Shown here in pieces: positions 35,211-42,908 of a stretch of 64,000 bases of DNA. Every line of letters starts with the position of its first letter. The stretch's first letter is position 1. The translations under genes were made by a program, and so were the position numbers. Below the pieces are notes generated by a model, which was not told where the DNA came from, made no database searches, and saw only the letters and a list, made by a program, of their open reading frames with translations. This stretch comes from Sinorhizobium sp. B11 (GTDB lineage: Bacteria > Pseudomonadota > Alphaproteobacteria > Rhizobiales > Rhizobiaceae), in NCBI GenBank assembly GCA_039725955.1, contig CP091033.1, forward strand, positions 1,364,001 through 1,428,000, read 5' to 3'.

Positions 35211-35669
35211 ATGAGCCTTGAATCCGTTCGCGCCTTCTTCGCCGCCAATGCCCCCGATATCGCCATCGTCGAAACGGCCGGCAGTTCGTCGACAGTCACT
35301 CTCGCCGCCGAAGCGCATGGCGTCGAGCCCGCGCAGATCGCCAAGACGATCTGCCTTCGTGTGGGCGACCGCACCATGCTGATCGTGGCAAGCGGTACCG
35401 CGCGTCTCGACAACAGGAAGTTCAAGGACACGTTCGGTGGAAAGGGGCGCATGCTCGATGCCGAAGAGGTGCTGGCAGTGACGAGCCACCCGGTCGGCGG
35501 TGTCTGCCCCTTTGGCCTGCCTGCACCGCTGCCGATCTATTGCGACGTATCGCTGAAGCAGTTCGGCGAGGTCGTTCCGGCCGCCGGTTCGACCAATTCC
35601 GCCGTGCATATTCCGACCGAACGATTGGTGGAAATCACCCGCGCGGAATGGGTCGACGTCTGCCAGTAG
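35211..35669 (+). CDS. YbaK/EbsC-family aminoacyl-tRNA deacylase
   Basis: 152 residues, single YbaK/ProX-type editing domain: VEPAQIAKTICLRVGD, the conserved lysine in RKFKDTF, and the late GGVCPFGLP and STNSAVHIP motifs. Proteins of this type hydrolyse mischarged aminoacyl-tRNAs such as Cys- or Ala-tRNA(Pro). Housekeeping-type gene unrelated to the catabolic neighbours. The start codon has no strong ribosome-binding site. Confidence 0.9.
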   Translation: MSLESVRAFFAANAPDIAIVETAGSSSTVTLAAEAHGVEPAQIAKTICLRVGDRTMLIVASGTARLDNRKFKDTFGGKGRMLDAEEVLAVTSHPVGGVCPFGLPAPLPIYCDVSLKQFGEVVPAAGSTNSAVHIPTERLVEITRAEWVDVCQ

Positions 35670-35749
35670 CATCCCACAACTTCACAGGGCAGAAAGAATA
35701 CCTATATTATCTCCGAACATGCCATTCAGCGCATGATAGGAGATGAAGA

Positions 35750-36760
35750 ATGCCCAGTGCCGTTTCGCGTTTTGCCAGGATTGCGGCTATCGCTGTACTT
35801 GCGAGCGCCACCGTCTTTGCTTCGATCGGAGACGCCGATGCGCGCCGCGCCGGCGGCTTTGGCGGATTCGGAAGCCGTGGCACGCGCACCTTCAACGCGC
35901 CTCCGATCACACAGACTGCCCCGGCCCCGGCCGCGCCCATCGAACGCTCGATGACGCCGCGCCCGCAGACGACTGCGCCTTACGGCACCCAGCAGCCCGG
36001 TTTTGCTCAGCAGCGCCCCGGCCTCTTCAACGGCTTCGGTCGTTCGATGATCGGTGGCCTGATTGCCGGCGGCCTTCTCGGCATGCTGCTCGGCCATGGT
36101 TTCGGTGGCGGCTTCGGTTTCCTTGGTATGCTCTTGCAGATCGCGCTGATCTTCGGAGCGATTACACTCGCCATGCGTTTCTTCGCCAATCGCCGCCAAC
36201 CCTCGTATGGAACAGGCGGCCAGAGCTATGGTGGACCGCAGGCCCATAACATGACGCCGGCCAATGCCGGTTCGTCCTTCCATATTCCGGCGATCGGCTC
36301 GGGTTCCGGCAGCCAGCAGCGCAATGCCCGCCCGAGCGATGAGATCGGCCTTGCCCAGGCGGACCTCGACCAGTTCGAGGAATTGCTGACAAAGGTTCAG
36401 ACCGCTTATGGCGCAGAAGACTACGCCGCGCTGCGCCGCCTGACGACACCGGAAGCCATGTCCTACCTTGCCGAAGAGCTTGGCGAGAACGCCACCAATG
36501 GCGTGCGCAACCAGGTATCCGACGTGAAGCTTCTGCAGGGCGATATTGCCGAAGCCTGGCGTGAGAACGGTCAGGAATATGCAACACTCGCGATGCGTTA
36601 TTCCTCGATCGACGCCATGGTCGAGCGCGCGAGCGGCCGTGTCGTTTCGGGTGACGATCGCCGCCCGAGCGAAAGCACAGAGGTCTGGACCTTCGTGCGC
36701 AAGCCCGGCGCCGATTGGAAGCTTGCCGCTATCCAGGGCACCGGCCAGCGCGCAGCCTAA
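35750..36760 (+). CDS. Tim44-like domain membrane protein
   Basis: 336 residues. N-terminal signal or anchor (1-30), then a low-complexity Gly/Ala/Pro/Gln linker, a glycine-rich hydrophobic segment MIGGLIAGGLLGMLLGHGFG and a second hydrophobic helix LLQIALIFGAITLAMRFF. The C-terminal Tim44-like domain (about 200-330) has LDQFEELLTKVQTAYGAEDY and TEVWTFVRKPGADWKLAAIQ. This architecture is common in rhizobia; the function is not defined. AGGAG stands before the ATG. The 3' end overlaps the convergent dehydrogenase gene. Confidence 0.88.
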   Translation: MPSAVSRFARIAAIAVLASATVFASIGDADARRAGGFGGFGSRGTRTFNAPPITQTAPAPAAPIERSMTPRPQTTAPYGTQQPGFAQQRPGLFNGFGRSMIGGLIAGGLLGMLLGHGFGGGFGFLGMLLQIALIFGAITLAMRFFANRRQPSYGTGGQSYGGPQAHNMTPANAGSSFHIPAIGSGSGSQQRNARPSDEIGLAQADLDQFEELLTKVQTAYGAEDYAALRRLTTPEAMSYLAEELGENATNGVRNQVSDVKLLQGDIAEAWRENGQEYATLAMRYSSIDAMVERASGRVVSGDDRRPSESTEVWTFVRKPGADWKLAAIQGTGQRAA

Positions 36761-37788
36761 TTGACCGACACGGGTTTGGAGCGCATTCGGGACACCGTTT
36801 CGCGCTCCGCCCGCTTGCAGCGCATCGGCGGCAGGCCGCGATCCATCAGATCCATGTCTTCGAGCACCATGTCGCCCATCCTCTTGAAGGCGATATCGAG
36901 CGCACCTGCCCGATGGGCCGAGCGGAGGAAGCCTTTGAGGCTGCGGACGGGATGGTCGAGCGGCAGCGGTTCCTGAGGATAGACATCGCTTGCCGCCACG
37001 ATATGGCCTGACGCGACGGCCGCCATCAGCGCTTCGAAATCCACGACATCGGCACGGCTGAGCAAGATGAAGGCCGCACCCTTGCGCATGCTGGCGAAAG
37101 CATCCGCGCCGAGGAAGCCCCTGTTTTCGCTGGTGACGGAGGCAACGACGAAGACGAAATCGCTCTGTGTCAGCACGTCGTTCAGGCTCGCTGGCTCGAC
37201 GCCATTTTCTTCCAGGATCGAACGAGGCATCCAGGGATCGAAAACCCTGATTCTGGCGCGAAAGCCTGAAAGGACGCGGCGCAACGCCTTGCCGAGATCG
37301 CCGAAACCGACAATCCCAATCTCCGAACCCGCGATCAGCCGCGCGCTCGTATTGCCCTCGCCGCCCCAGAGTTCCTTGCCCTCCCGGAAGGCCACATCGG
37401 CGTCGACGATGCCACGGGCAAGGCTCAACGCAAAGCCGAGGCCGATCTCCGCCACGGGCTCTGCGAAAACCTGACCGGTCGTCACCACGTGGATGCCGCG
37501 CCGGAAGAGGATCTCATAGGGCATGTTATTGAGGAGGTTGCTCTCGACGTTGAGGATCGAGCGAAGCTGCGGCATGCGGCCGAGTGTTTCCGCCGAAAGC
37601 GGCGGCTGGCCGATGATGTAGCGCGCCTTGCCCAGAATATCCTCTCCGAGGCCGGCGATGTTTTCGGCATCGGCCTCGACAATCTCATATTTGGCATTGA
37701 GTTCGGCACGCGCCTTGTCGCTGAAGATCAGGTCGAGCGTGCGCGGTTCCGGCGCACTGATTGCCAGCGGCTTTTCGGTATTCGTCAT
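36757..37788 (-). CDS. D-2-hydroxyacid dehydrogenase-family protein
   Basis: 343 residues with the NAD-binding motif IGIVGFGDLGKALRRVL and the catalytic set partly visible: Arg in LLSRADVVDFEALM, Glu in YPQEPLPLDHPV and His in RSAHRAGALD. The segment around the catalytic His differs from the usual PHxAxxT, so the substrate range may be unusual. GAGGAGG precedes the ATG. It stands alone, convergent with the Tim44-like gene. Confidence 0.85.
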   Translation of the reverse strand: MTNTEKPLAISAPEPRTLDLIFSDKARAELNAKYEIVEADAENIAGLGEDILGKARYIIGQPPLSAETLGRMPQLRSILNVESNLLNNMPYEILFRRGIHVVTTGQVFAEPVAEIGLGFALSLARGIVDADVAFREGKELWGGEGNTSARLIAGSEIGIVGFGDLGKALRRVLSGFRARIRVFDPWMPRSILEENGVEPASLNDVLTQSDFVFVVASVTSENRGFLGADAFASMRKGAAFILLSRADVVDFEALMAAVASGHIVAASDVYPQEPLPLDHPVRSLKGFLRSAHRAGALDIAFKRMGDMVLEDMDLMDRGLPPMRCKRAERETVSRMRSKPVSVN

Positions 37789-38032
37789 GGAATCCTCCTC
37801 AAGATGCGGCGGCTCTCACCGCCGCAACGTGATTGATAATACCGTTGGCGGGCGCTTGTGAAGACGCCTTTCAAAACGGCAATTGCCTACGATATAAGCA
37901 CTTGAAATTCCTACCTATTCTTCTCCTTTCCGTTGACGATGAAATTTCGCTGGATTAGCTTGTGGAAGCGACTTGCAACCGGGACTGAGCGATCGGCGGC
38001 CGCAGGATCTATAAAACAGAGGGAATTCCATC

Positions 38033-38632
38033 ATGAAATCAGTCTTCAAGAGCGGCGTCCTTGCGCTTGCTGCCGCAGCGCTTCCGGCAGCTGCCTATGC
38101 CCATACCGGCGTCGGCGAGACGGCCGGCCTTGTCCATGGTTTCAGCCATCCGGTGTCCGGCCTCGATCACATCCTGGCCATGGTCATGGTCGGCGTTCTT
38201 GCCTTCCAGCTTGGCGGCCGCGCCGTCTGGGCTGTGCCAGCGACCTTCGTGCTTGTCATGGCCTTCGGTGGCGCGCTCGGCATGGCCGGCATCAACGTGC
38301 CTTTCGTTGAAACCGGCATTGCGCTTTCCGTCATCGTGCTCGGTGCTGTCGTCGCTCTGAACATGCGCGCCTCCACAGCGGCCGCAATGGCTGTTGTCGG
38401 CCTGTTTGCAGTCTTCCACGGCCATGCGCATGGGGTCGAAATGCCTGAAAATGCGGGTGGTGCCGCCTATGCCGCAGGCTTCATGTTCGCAACGGCCCTG
38501 CTGCATGCAGTCGGGCTCGGCGTTGGTTTCCTTATCGCTCGCTTCGGCGAACGGCGGGGTGTCTTTGTCATGCGTACGACAGGCGGCCTTGCAGCCATTG
38601 CCGGCGTCGGCCTCCTGACTGGCCTCATCTGA
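38033..38632 (+). CDS. HupE/UreJ-family metal transporter
   Basis: 199 residues with a signal peptide (AALPAAAYAH) and six hydrophobic segments. The family motif HPVSGLDHILAMVMVG is intact, and HGHAHG lies in the middle. HupE/UreJ proteins are nickel or cobalt permeases, often next to hydrogenase or urease genes. No such genes are near here, so cobalt or nickel supply for other enzymes (for example the B12-dependent mutase at 49901) is only a possibility. AGAGGG precedes the ATG. The upstream 244 bases show no recognisable cobalamin riboswitch. Confidence 0.88.
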   Translation: MKSVFKSGVLALAAAALPAAAYAHTGVGETAGLVHGFSHPVSGLDHILAMVMVGVLAFQLGGRAVWAVPATFVLVMAFGGALGMAGINVPFVETGIALSVIVLGAVVALNMRASTAAAMAVVGLFAVFHGHAHGVEMPENAGGAAYAAGFMFATALLHAVGLGVGFLIARFGERRGVFVMRTTGGLAAIAGVGLLTGLI

Positions 38633-38675
38633 GGCTTACGCCTCACCGACAAGTTCAAATTCAAACAGCATCTGG

Positions 38676-38706
38676 CGCCCGGCAGACACCAGTCTGTGGG
38701 CGTTTT
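38676..38706 (+). terminator. rho-independent terminator after hupE-like gene
   Basis: CGCCC (38676-38680) pairs with GGGCG (38698-38702), continued inward by GCAGAC/GTCTGT around an ACCA loop, followed by TTTTAT. It separates the hupE-like gene from the cyd control region. Confidence 0.75.
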
Positions 38707-38719
38707 ATGTTTGCAGGAT

Positions 38720-38733
38720 TTGATTCAAGTCAA
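38720..38733. promoter_or_regulatory. FixK/FNR-type anaerobox 1
   Basis: TTGATTCAAGTCAA, matching TTGA-N6-TCAA, the site bound by FNR/FixK-family regulators in rhizobia. It is about 150 bases upstream of the gbsR-like start. Cytochrome bd operons are commonly induced at low oxygen, so the site fits the genes it precedes. Confidence 0.6.
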
Positions 38734-38790
38734 TTCCGGGCGCTCAGCGCCGGTCTATGAAGAAGCAGTTCACCGAAGAATGCTTCCAAA

Positions 38791-38804
38791 TTGACGCAGG
38801 TCAA
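38791..38804. promoter_or_regulatory. FixK/FNR-type anaerobox 2
   Basis: TTGACGCAGGTCAA, a perfect TTGAC-N4-GTCAA palindrome that fits TTGA-N6-TCAA. It lies about 45 bases upstream of a -10-like TATAGT at 38838 and so is well placed for activation of the gbsR-cydDCABX operon. Confidence 0.7.
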
Positions 38805-38841
38805 GCTCGCCAATTGCGGCACAAACGCGAAAGTCTGTATA

Positions 38842-38867
38842 GTGATTTCAGAAATTTCTGAAATCAC
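38842..38867. promoter_or_regulatory. perfect 26-bp palindromic operator upstream of the gbsR-like gene
   Basis: Half-site GTGATTTCAGAAA followed by its exact reverse complement, with no mismatch. It begins inside a -10-like TATAGT (38838-38843) and ends 13 bases before the ATG at 38881. A dimer bound there would block transcription, so autoregulation by the GbsR/MarR protein is likely (inference). Confidence 0.75.
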
Positions 38868-38880
38868 AGACGCAACGGAA

Positions 38881-39462
38881 ATGACAATGAACCTTCCGCC
38901 TCTCGTTCAGTCCTTCGTCCTGCACTTCGGTGAAATGGGTTCCCGCTGGGGAATCAACCGTACGGTCGGCCAGATCTATGCTCTGCTCTACGTCTCGCCA
39001 GCGCCGCTCTGCGCAGAGGAAATCGTCGATGCCCTCGGCATATCGCGCTCGAATGTTTCCATGAGCCTTCGCGAGTTGCAGGCCTGGAACCTGGTGCTGC
39101 TACGCCACAAGCCGGACGACCGGCGCGACTTCTTCACGACGCCGGACGACGTCTGGGTCATCCTCAGAACGCTTGCCGAAGAGCGCAAGAAGCGTGAGGT
39201 CGATCCGACGCTTTCGGTGCTGCGCGAGATTCTCATGCAGCGCCCGGCAAGCGAGGCCGAACGCCATGCGCAGGAGCGCATGAGCGAGATGCACACGCTG
39301 ATCGAGCAGCTGACGCATTGGTACGAAGACGTAAAGCAACTTGAAACAGAGAGACTTGCAACGTTACTCTCGTTAGGCGCAAAAGTGACCAAATTGCTGG
39401 AGGCCAAGGACAGGGTCGTTTCGCTTGGCCGCCGCCGTCCCGATCCCGCGAACAAGAGCTAG
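38881..39462 (+). CDS. GbsR/MarR-family regulator of the cyd operon
   Basis: 193 residues from the ATG at 38881 (38887 possible). The winged-helix DNA-binding domain has AEEIVDALGISRSNVSMSL and the wing KPDDRRDFFTTPDD, followed by a helical dimerisation tail (MSEMHTLIEQLTHWYEDVKQ). GbsR-type members regulate adjacent operons. cydD begins five bases after its stop, so it is the first gene of a cyd operon. The perfect palindrome in its leader is the probable binding site. Confidence 0.88.
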   Translation: MTMNLPPLVQSFVLHFGEMGSRWGINRTVGQIYALLYVSPAPLCAEEIVDALGISRSNVSMSLRELQAWNLVLLRHKPDDRRDFFTTPDDVWVILRTLAEERKKREVDPTLSVLREILMQRPASEAERHAQERMSEMHTLIEQLTHWYEDVKQLETERLATLLSLGAKVTKLLEAKDRVVSLGRRRPDPANKS

Positions 39463-39466
39463 CGCC

Positions 39467-41143
39467 ATGACCCGTGCTTTCTTCGACGCGAGAAACCGGC
39501 GAGAGGCGGGGACACGCAAGCCCACCGCAAACAGACGCCGCTTGCGCAGCGCCGCAATGCTCCAGGCCTTCGCGGCCGCGCTCTGGATTCCGCAGGCGGG
39601 CCTGCTTGCCTGGTCTGTCGGCAGGCTTGCCGATGGTAGCGGTCTTAATGATGTCCTATGGCCGGCTGTCTCTGTCTTGCTGCTCGGCATCGTCAAAAGC
39701 TGTCTTGATGCAGTCGGCACCCGCCTCGCCTTTCGCGCGGCCCGCGCTGAACTCAGCGAAAGGCGGGCGACAGCCGTCCGCCTGCTCGCACGGCTCTCGC
39801 CCGTCGATATCGGCCGTCCAGCTTCCGGCGAAGCAGCGAGCATTCTCGGCGAACAGGCTGAGATGATCGTACCCTTTCTCTCCCGGTTCCAGCCGACGCG
39901 GATGAAGGCAAGCCTTGTGCCGTTCATCATTCTCGGCTGCATTTTCCCCATCTCCTGGATTGCAGCACTCGTGCTGCTGTTCGCTGCGCCGCTCATTCCG
40001 ATCTTCATGGCGCTGATTGGCTGGCGCGCGCAGGCTGCAAGCGAAAAACAGCTTATCGCAACGGGTGGCCTCAACGCTTTCCTGCTCGACCGTCTGCGCG
40101 GTCTTGCAACGATCCGCTCTCTCGGCGCCGTCGATGCCACTGCGCACCGGCTCCGCGCGGAAGCAGAATCGCTTCGCACGCGCACTATGGCAGTGCTGAA
40201 GATCGCTTTTCTGTCTTCGGCTGTGCTCGAACTCTTTTCGGCACTCGGCGTGGCGATGACCGCCGTCTATATCGGCTTCAGCCTGCTCGGTGAAATCCGC
40301 TTCGGCGCATGGTCGGCCGGCCTCAGCCTCTCTGAGGGCCTGTTCATCCTGCTGCTGGCACCGGCCTTCTTCGAGCCACTGCGTGAACTCTCCGCTGTCT
40401 GGCATGACCGTGCCTCGGGCGAAGCCGCGCTGAAGGCACTTAATGGATTAGCTGCCGGAGGCATGACGCTTCCCGAACGGGAGAATGTCGCCGCCGCCGG
40501 GGCCTGCGACATCCGTCTGGTAGACGTCGGCTTTCGCTACCAGCCCGATCAGGAGCCGGTGCTTGACGGCTTCAAACTCGATATCGCCGCTGGCGAACAT
40601 CTGGCGCTGCTCGGCGCGAGCGGCAGCGGCAAATCGACCATACTATCGCTGATCGCCGGCCTGGCACCTTGCGGAGAAGGTCAGGTTCTGATCGGAGGCG
40701 TGCCGGCAAGACGCGGCGGGATGGCCTGGATCGGCCAGAAGCCGCACATCTGTGCCGGTACGATATCGGGCAATATCGCGCTCGGCAGGCCCGGAATGAC
40801 AAGAGACAAGGTCGCCGATGCACTCGAACTGGCAAGGCTTGCCGGCGTCGCGCAAGCCTACGGCCATCGCCCGCTCGGCGAAGGCGGCATCGGCCTTTCC
40901 GGTGGCGAGGCGCTGCGGCTGGCGATCGCACGGGCGGCCTGCGATCCCGATGTCCGCATCATCCTTGCCGACGAGCCGACCGCCCATCTCGATGCCGAGA
41001 CTGCCGCTGAGATCACCGCCAGCCTACTCGCCCTCGCCGAGGATCGCACGCTGATCGTGGCCACGCATGACCCGCTGCTGGCCGCGCGCATGCAACGCAC
41101 CATCCGCCTTGACAGCGAAACCCTTCGGGAGGCAGCCGAATGA
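39467..41143 (+). CDS. cydD: thiol reductant ABC exporter subunit CydD
   Basis: 558 residues from the ATG at 39467, five bases after the regulator stop. N-terminal six-helix membrane domain (from AMLQAFAAALWIPQAGLLAW), then an ABC domain with Walker A GASGSGKST, LSGGEALRLAIARAACDP and ILADEPTAHLD. CydDC exports cysteine and glutathione to the periplasm and is required for assembly of cytochrome bd. The basic 30-residue N-terminal tail is usual. It overlaps cydC by four bases. Confidence 0.92.
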   Translation: MTRAFFDARNRREAGTRKPTANRRRLRSAAMLQAFAAALWIPQAGLLAWSVGRLADGSGLNDVLWPAVSVLLLGIVKSCLDAVGTRLAFRAARAELSERRATAVRLLARLSPVDIGRPASGEAASILGEQAEMIVPFLSRFQPTRMKASLVPFIILGCIFPISWIAALVLLFAAPLIPIFMALIGWRAQAASEKQLIATGGLNAFLLDRLRGLATIRSLGAVDATAHRLRAEAESLRTRTMAVLKIAFLSSAVLELFSALGVAMTAVYIGFSLLGEIRFGAWSAGLSLSEGLFILLLAPAFFEPLRELSAVWHDRASGEAALKALNGLAAGGMTLPERENVAAAGACDIRLVDVGFRYQPDQEPVLDGFKLDIAAGEHLALLGASGSGKSTILSLIAGLAPCGEGQVLIGGVPARRGGMAWIGQKPHICAGTISGNIALGRPGMTRDKVADALELARLAGVAQAYGHRPLGEGGIGLSGGEALRLAIARAACDPDVRIILADEPTAHLDAETAAEITASLLALAEDRTLIVATHDPLLAARMQRTIRLDSETLREAAE

Positions 41144-42831
41144 CCTTTTCCCTCAAGGATATCAAACCGGTCCTGCATCTCTTCCTCGAGACACGCCGTA
41201 GGGAACTGCTGCTCGGCGCGGTGCTGTCGGCCGCGACTGTCATCGCCGGCATTGCTTTGCTCGGCCTGTCGGGTTGGTTCATCACGGCGACCGCGCTTGC
41301 CGGGCTTTCGATCACGGTTGCCGCGACTTTCGATGTGTTTGCGCCATCGGCAAGCATTCGCTTCCTCGCCATTCTGCGTACAGCAGCCCGCTATGGCGAA
41401 CGGCTGACAACTCATAATGCCACGCTTGCCGTCTTGGCTGCCCTGCGCGAGCGGCTGTTCCGAGGCTGGGCATCGGCGGGTGCTGCGCGCACGCTTCTCA
41501 ACCGACCGGCTCGACTGCTCTTCCGGCTGACAGCAGATATCGACGCGCTGGATTCGCTTTACCTGCGTGTTCTCGTGCCGGCGACCGTGGCGATCGGTGC
41601 AGCACTCGTCGCCAGCGTCACGCTCGGGCTGATGCATCCGCTGTTTGGGCTGCTCTTCGGCCTTTGCCTTATACTGGTTGGACTTGGTCTGCCGCTCGCT
41701 GCGGGTCAGGCAGCCCGCAAATTTGCACGGCGGCGCGCTTATGGCATCGAGACACTACGGTCGCGGACGATCGATCTCGTTGCCGGACAGGCCGATCTTC
41801 TGATGGCAAATCGGCTTGCCGCCCAGGAGCACGCGATATCAGCCGCAGACGCCTATGTGGCAAACGCCGACGACCGGTTGAACCGGATAGAGACCGGCGT
41901 GGCCTTCGGCTTCGGGCTCTTTTCGACCGCCCTGCTGGTCGCGGCACTGCTCTCCGTAGCGGCGCTGATGCAGGCAGGGGCGATCAGCGCTCCTGTCGCA
42001 GCACTGGGCGTGCTCGTTGCCTTTGCCGCCGCAGAACCCTTCGCAGTATTGCGCCGGGGTGCCCTGGAATTCGGACGGACGCTGCTTGCCGCCGGACGCA
42101 TCGCACCGCGCCTTTCCGCAGTCGAGGCGGATTTCGCGCCCAAGGCGCCTGCACATGAACTCGCCTTCGCACTGCAGAACGTGACCGTTATCCACGATGG
42201 CGCGGCCCTGCCGGCCTTACGGAATGTGACCCTGGAAGTAAGCCGCAGCGAACATATCGCCGTGATCGGCTCGAGCGGAGCCGGCAAATCGACCCTGTTA
42301 TCGCTGCTTGCAGGCGAATTGCCACCGGCCTCCGGCATGGCCGCTGCACTCGACGGCACGCTGCTGACCCAGCGGACGGAACTTTTCCAGGATACGCTGC
42401 GCGGCAACCTCGTGCTCGCAGCGCCAGATGCCGATGACGACCGGTTGCGCGATGCGCTTGCCGCTGCCGGCCTGATTGCCGATGTCGATGCGCTGCCATC
42501 GGGCCTCGATACACTGCTCGGCGAAGGCGGCATGGGGCTTTCCGGCGGCCAGTCGCGTCGGCTGGCGCTCGCCCGTCTCTTTCTGCGTGACACGCCGCTC
42601 TGGCTTCTCGACGAACCGACCGAAGGTCTCGATGGGCGCACGGCGCGCGACGTACTGCATCGGCTCGCAGTCGAAGCGGAAGGCCGGGCACTGCTCATCG
42701 CAACCCATATTCGCCGCGAAGCGGCGCTCGCAGACCGCATCGTCGTCGTTGAGGGCGGCCGCATCACAGAAGTTTCGCGCCGTGGAGAGGCGGCGTTCGA
42801 AAAGGCGCTCGATCGGCTTCGGCCGGATTGA
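41140..42831 (+). CDS. cydC: thiol reductant ABC exporter subunit CydC
   Basis: 563 residues; the ATG overlaps the cydD stop. Membrane domain with LSGWFITATALAGLSITVAA and RTAARYGERLTTHNATLAVL (the latter strongly conserved in CydC), then an ABC domain with GSSGAGKST, LSGGQSRRLALARLFLRD and LLDEPTEGLDGRTARD. Forms a heterodimer with CydD. A 77-base gap with a perfect palindrome precedes cydA. Confidence 0.92.
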   Translation: MTFSLKDIKPVLHLFLETRRRELLLGAVLSAATVIAGIALLGLSGWFITATALAGLSITVAATFDVFAPSASIRFLAILRTAARYGERLTTHNATLAVLAALRERLFRGWASAGAARTLLNRPARLLFRLTADIDALDSLYLRVLVPATVAIGAALVASVTLGLMHPLFGLLFGLCLILVGLGLPLAAGQAARKFARRRAYGIETLRSRTIDLVAGQADLLMANRLAAQEHAISAADAYVANADDRLNRIETGVAFGFGLFSTALLVAALLSVAALMQAGAISAPVAALGVLVAFAAAEPFAVLRRGALEFGRTLLAAGRIAPRLSAVEADFAPKAPAHELAFALQNVTVIHDGAALPALRNVTLEVSRSEHIAVIGSSGAGKSTLLSLLAGELPPASGMAAALDGTLLTQRTELFQDTLRGNLVLAAPDADDDRLRDALAAAGLIADVDALPSGLDTLLGEGGMGLSGGQSRRLALARLFLRDTPLWLLDEPTEGLDGRTARDVLHRLAVEAEGRALLIATHIRREAALADRIVVVEGGRITEVSRRGEAAFEKALDRLRPD

Positions 42832-42846
42832 GCGAACAGGCCTACC

Positions 42847-42870
42847 CCGCGTGGCCGGCCGGCCACGCGG
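42847..42870. promoter_or_regulatory. perfect 24-bp GC palindrome between cydC and cydA
   Basis: The arm CCGCGTGGCCGG is followed by its exact reverse complement. In RNA it forms a very stable hairpin 39 bases upstream of the cydA start. CCGCGTGG recurs at 42883-42890 and could pair alternatively. There is no T tract. Likely an RNA processing or stabilising element that raises cydAB expression relative to cydDC; inferred. Confidence 0.55.
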
Positions 42871-42908
42871 AAACTCTTGATACCGCGTGGGACCGTGGGA
42901 GAAAGATA

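Noticed and set aside
37789..38032. Cobalamin riboswitch upstream of the hupE-like gene
   Set aside because: I see no B12-box-like conserved core or suitable pairing in this leader. The same holds for the leader of the methylmalonyl-CoA mutase gene.
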